58,471 bases of DNA, taken from Mesotaenium endlicherianum (taxonomy: Eukaryota; Streptophyta; Zygnematophyceae; Zygnematales; Mesotaeniaceae). Position 1 is the first letter of the stretch, and the number at the start of each line of letters is the position of its first letter. The notes beneath the pieces were generated by a model. That model saw only the letters and a program-made list of their open reading frames with translations, did no database searches and was not told where the DNA came from. A program made the translations under genes and the position numbers. Below are positions 58,301 to 58,471 of this stretch, in pieces. Location: assembly GCA_009602735.1 (NCBI GenBank), contig WELA01003747.1, forward strand, positions 356,434 to 414,904, written 5' to 3'.

Positions 58301-58471
58301 CTGGGAGGCTTACCCCCCCACCAAGGCGGCGGAGGCGGAGGTCGCCATGGACCTTGGTGCCGCCGCCGCCACTGACAATATCTCCACCCCTACCTTCACC
58401 ATCTCAGACTTCTGCCCCACCTCATGCACTACATCTGGTGGCGTAAAGGTACCTGTCTCTCTCTCCCCCCC
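55349..58471 (+). CDS. CAMTA: CAMTA transcription factor, 5' part (continues past window)
   Basis: CAMTA factors bind CGCG-type DNA through CG-1 and calmodulin through IQ motifs. Exons: 55349-55412, 55650-55784, 55923-56038, 56242-56330, 56426-56471, 56611-57160, 57302-about 57582, about 57780-57891, then one or more exons ending at 58448. CG-1 covers residues about 25-150: SRWLKPTEVYDIL, SGGSLYLFDRK, VRYFRKDGHNWRKKKDG, VREAHERLK, VDILHCYYAHSYEDPHFQRR, YWLLEG and IVLVHYREVQ. A long low-complexity linker follows, with glutamine, serine and glycine runs and Met-Gly repeats. The last exon ends in TFTISDFCPT, the start of the TIG/IPT domain. Ankyrin repeats and IQ motifs would lie to the right. 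Exon borders after 57582 are tentative. Confidence 0.92.
57346..57400 (+). repeat. Hexanucleotide GGCATG repeat coding for Met-Gly
   Basis: Degenerate GGCATG/AGCATG units in CAMTA exon 7 encode alternating methionine with glycine or serine. Confidence 0.9.
57583..57614 (+). repeat. (GTCA)8 microsatellite at a CAMTA splice donor
   Basis: Eight exact GTCA units start at the exon 7 end (CAACAG|GTCAGT). Seven of them begin a GTCAGT donor-like hexamer. Confidence 0.9.

Overview
The window is nuclear DNA from a green-lineage eukaryote, most likely a streptophyte alga; I cannot name the species. The reasons are: a TAF1 with the plant layout (internal ubiquitin-like domain, one bromodomain), a CAMTA transcription factor with a CG-1 domain, a plant-type sterol glucosyltransferase (UGT80), an organellar PPR protein, a DUF8204 protein otherwise known to me from plants, a cysteine-rich protein that looks plastid-targeted, and retroelements primed by initiator-Met tRNA. 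Coding exons are GC-rich, introns are short with clean GT-AG borders, and the spaces between genes are often AT-rich. Most genes are spliced, so I rebuilt exon chains by hand from splice sites, reading phase and family motifs.

Bases 1-13,000 are repeat country. After a possible exon at the left edge comes a 444-bp TRIM element (2586-3029) with LTRs, primer site and a 5-bp target duplication. Next is a decayed DIRS-type tyrosine-recombinase retrotransposon (3488-5478 and 11996-12890, minus strand). It is interrupted by a young Ty3/gypsy chromovirus (5479-11995, minus strand) with intact gag and pol joined by a textbook -1 frameshift signal. The chromovirus has lost the outer third of its 5' LTR, and the host DIRS copy has lost its reverse transcriptase at the same junction.

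Bases 14,300-58,471 hold ten recognisable genes and one orphan. In order: TSR2 (-), PPR protein (+), an unknown single-pass membrane protein (+), fatty acid hydroxylase superfamily (-), UGT80 (+), exosome subunit CSL4 (-), an INO80D/KANL2-like protein (+), TAF1 (+), the cysteine-rich putative plastid protein (-), a bacterial-type tRNA-dihydrouridine synthase (+), a DUF8204 protein (-) and CAMTA (+, running off the right edge). Ten of these twelve genes form five head-to-head pairs with 360-1,450 bp between start codons.

The genes do not form one pathway. Several serve RNA and ribosome metabolism (TSR2, CSL4, DUS, perhaps the PPR protein), several serve transcription and chromatin (TAF1, INO80D/KANL2-like, CAMTA), and two serve lipids or sterols (hydroxylase, UGT80). 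Assembly gaps (34975-35611 and single Ns at 18507, 18962 and 43779) fall at or beside G or C runs and interrupt the PPR, INO80D/KANL2-like and TAF1 genes.
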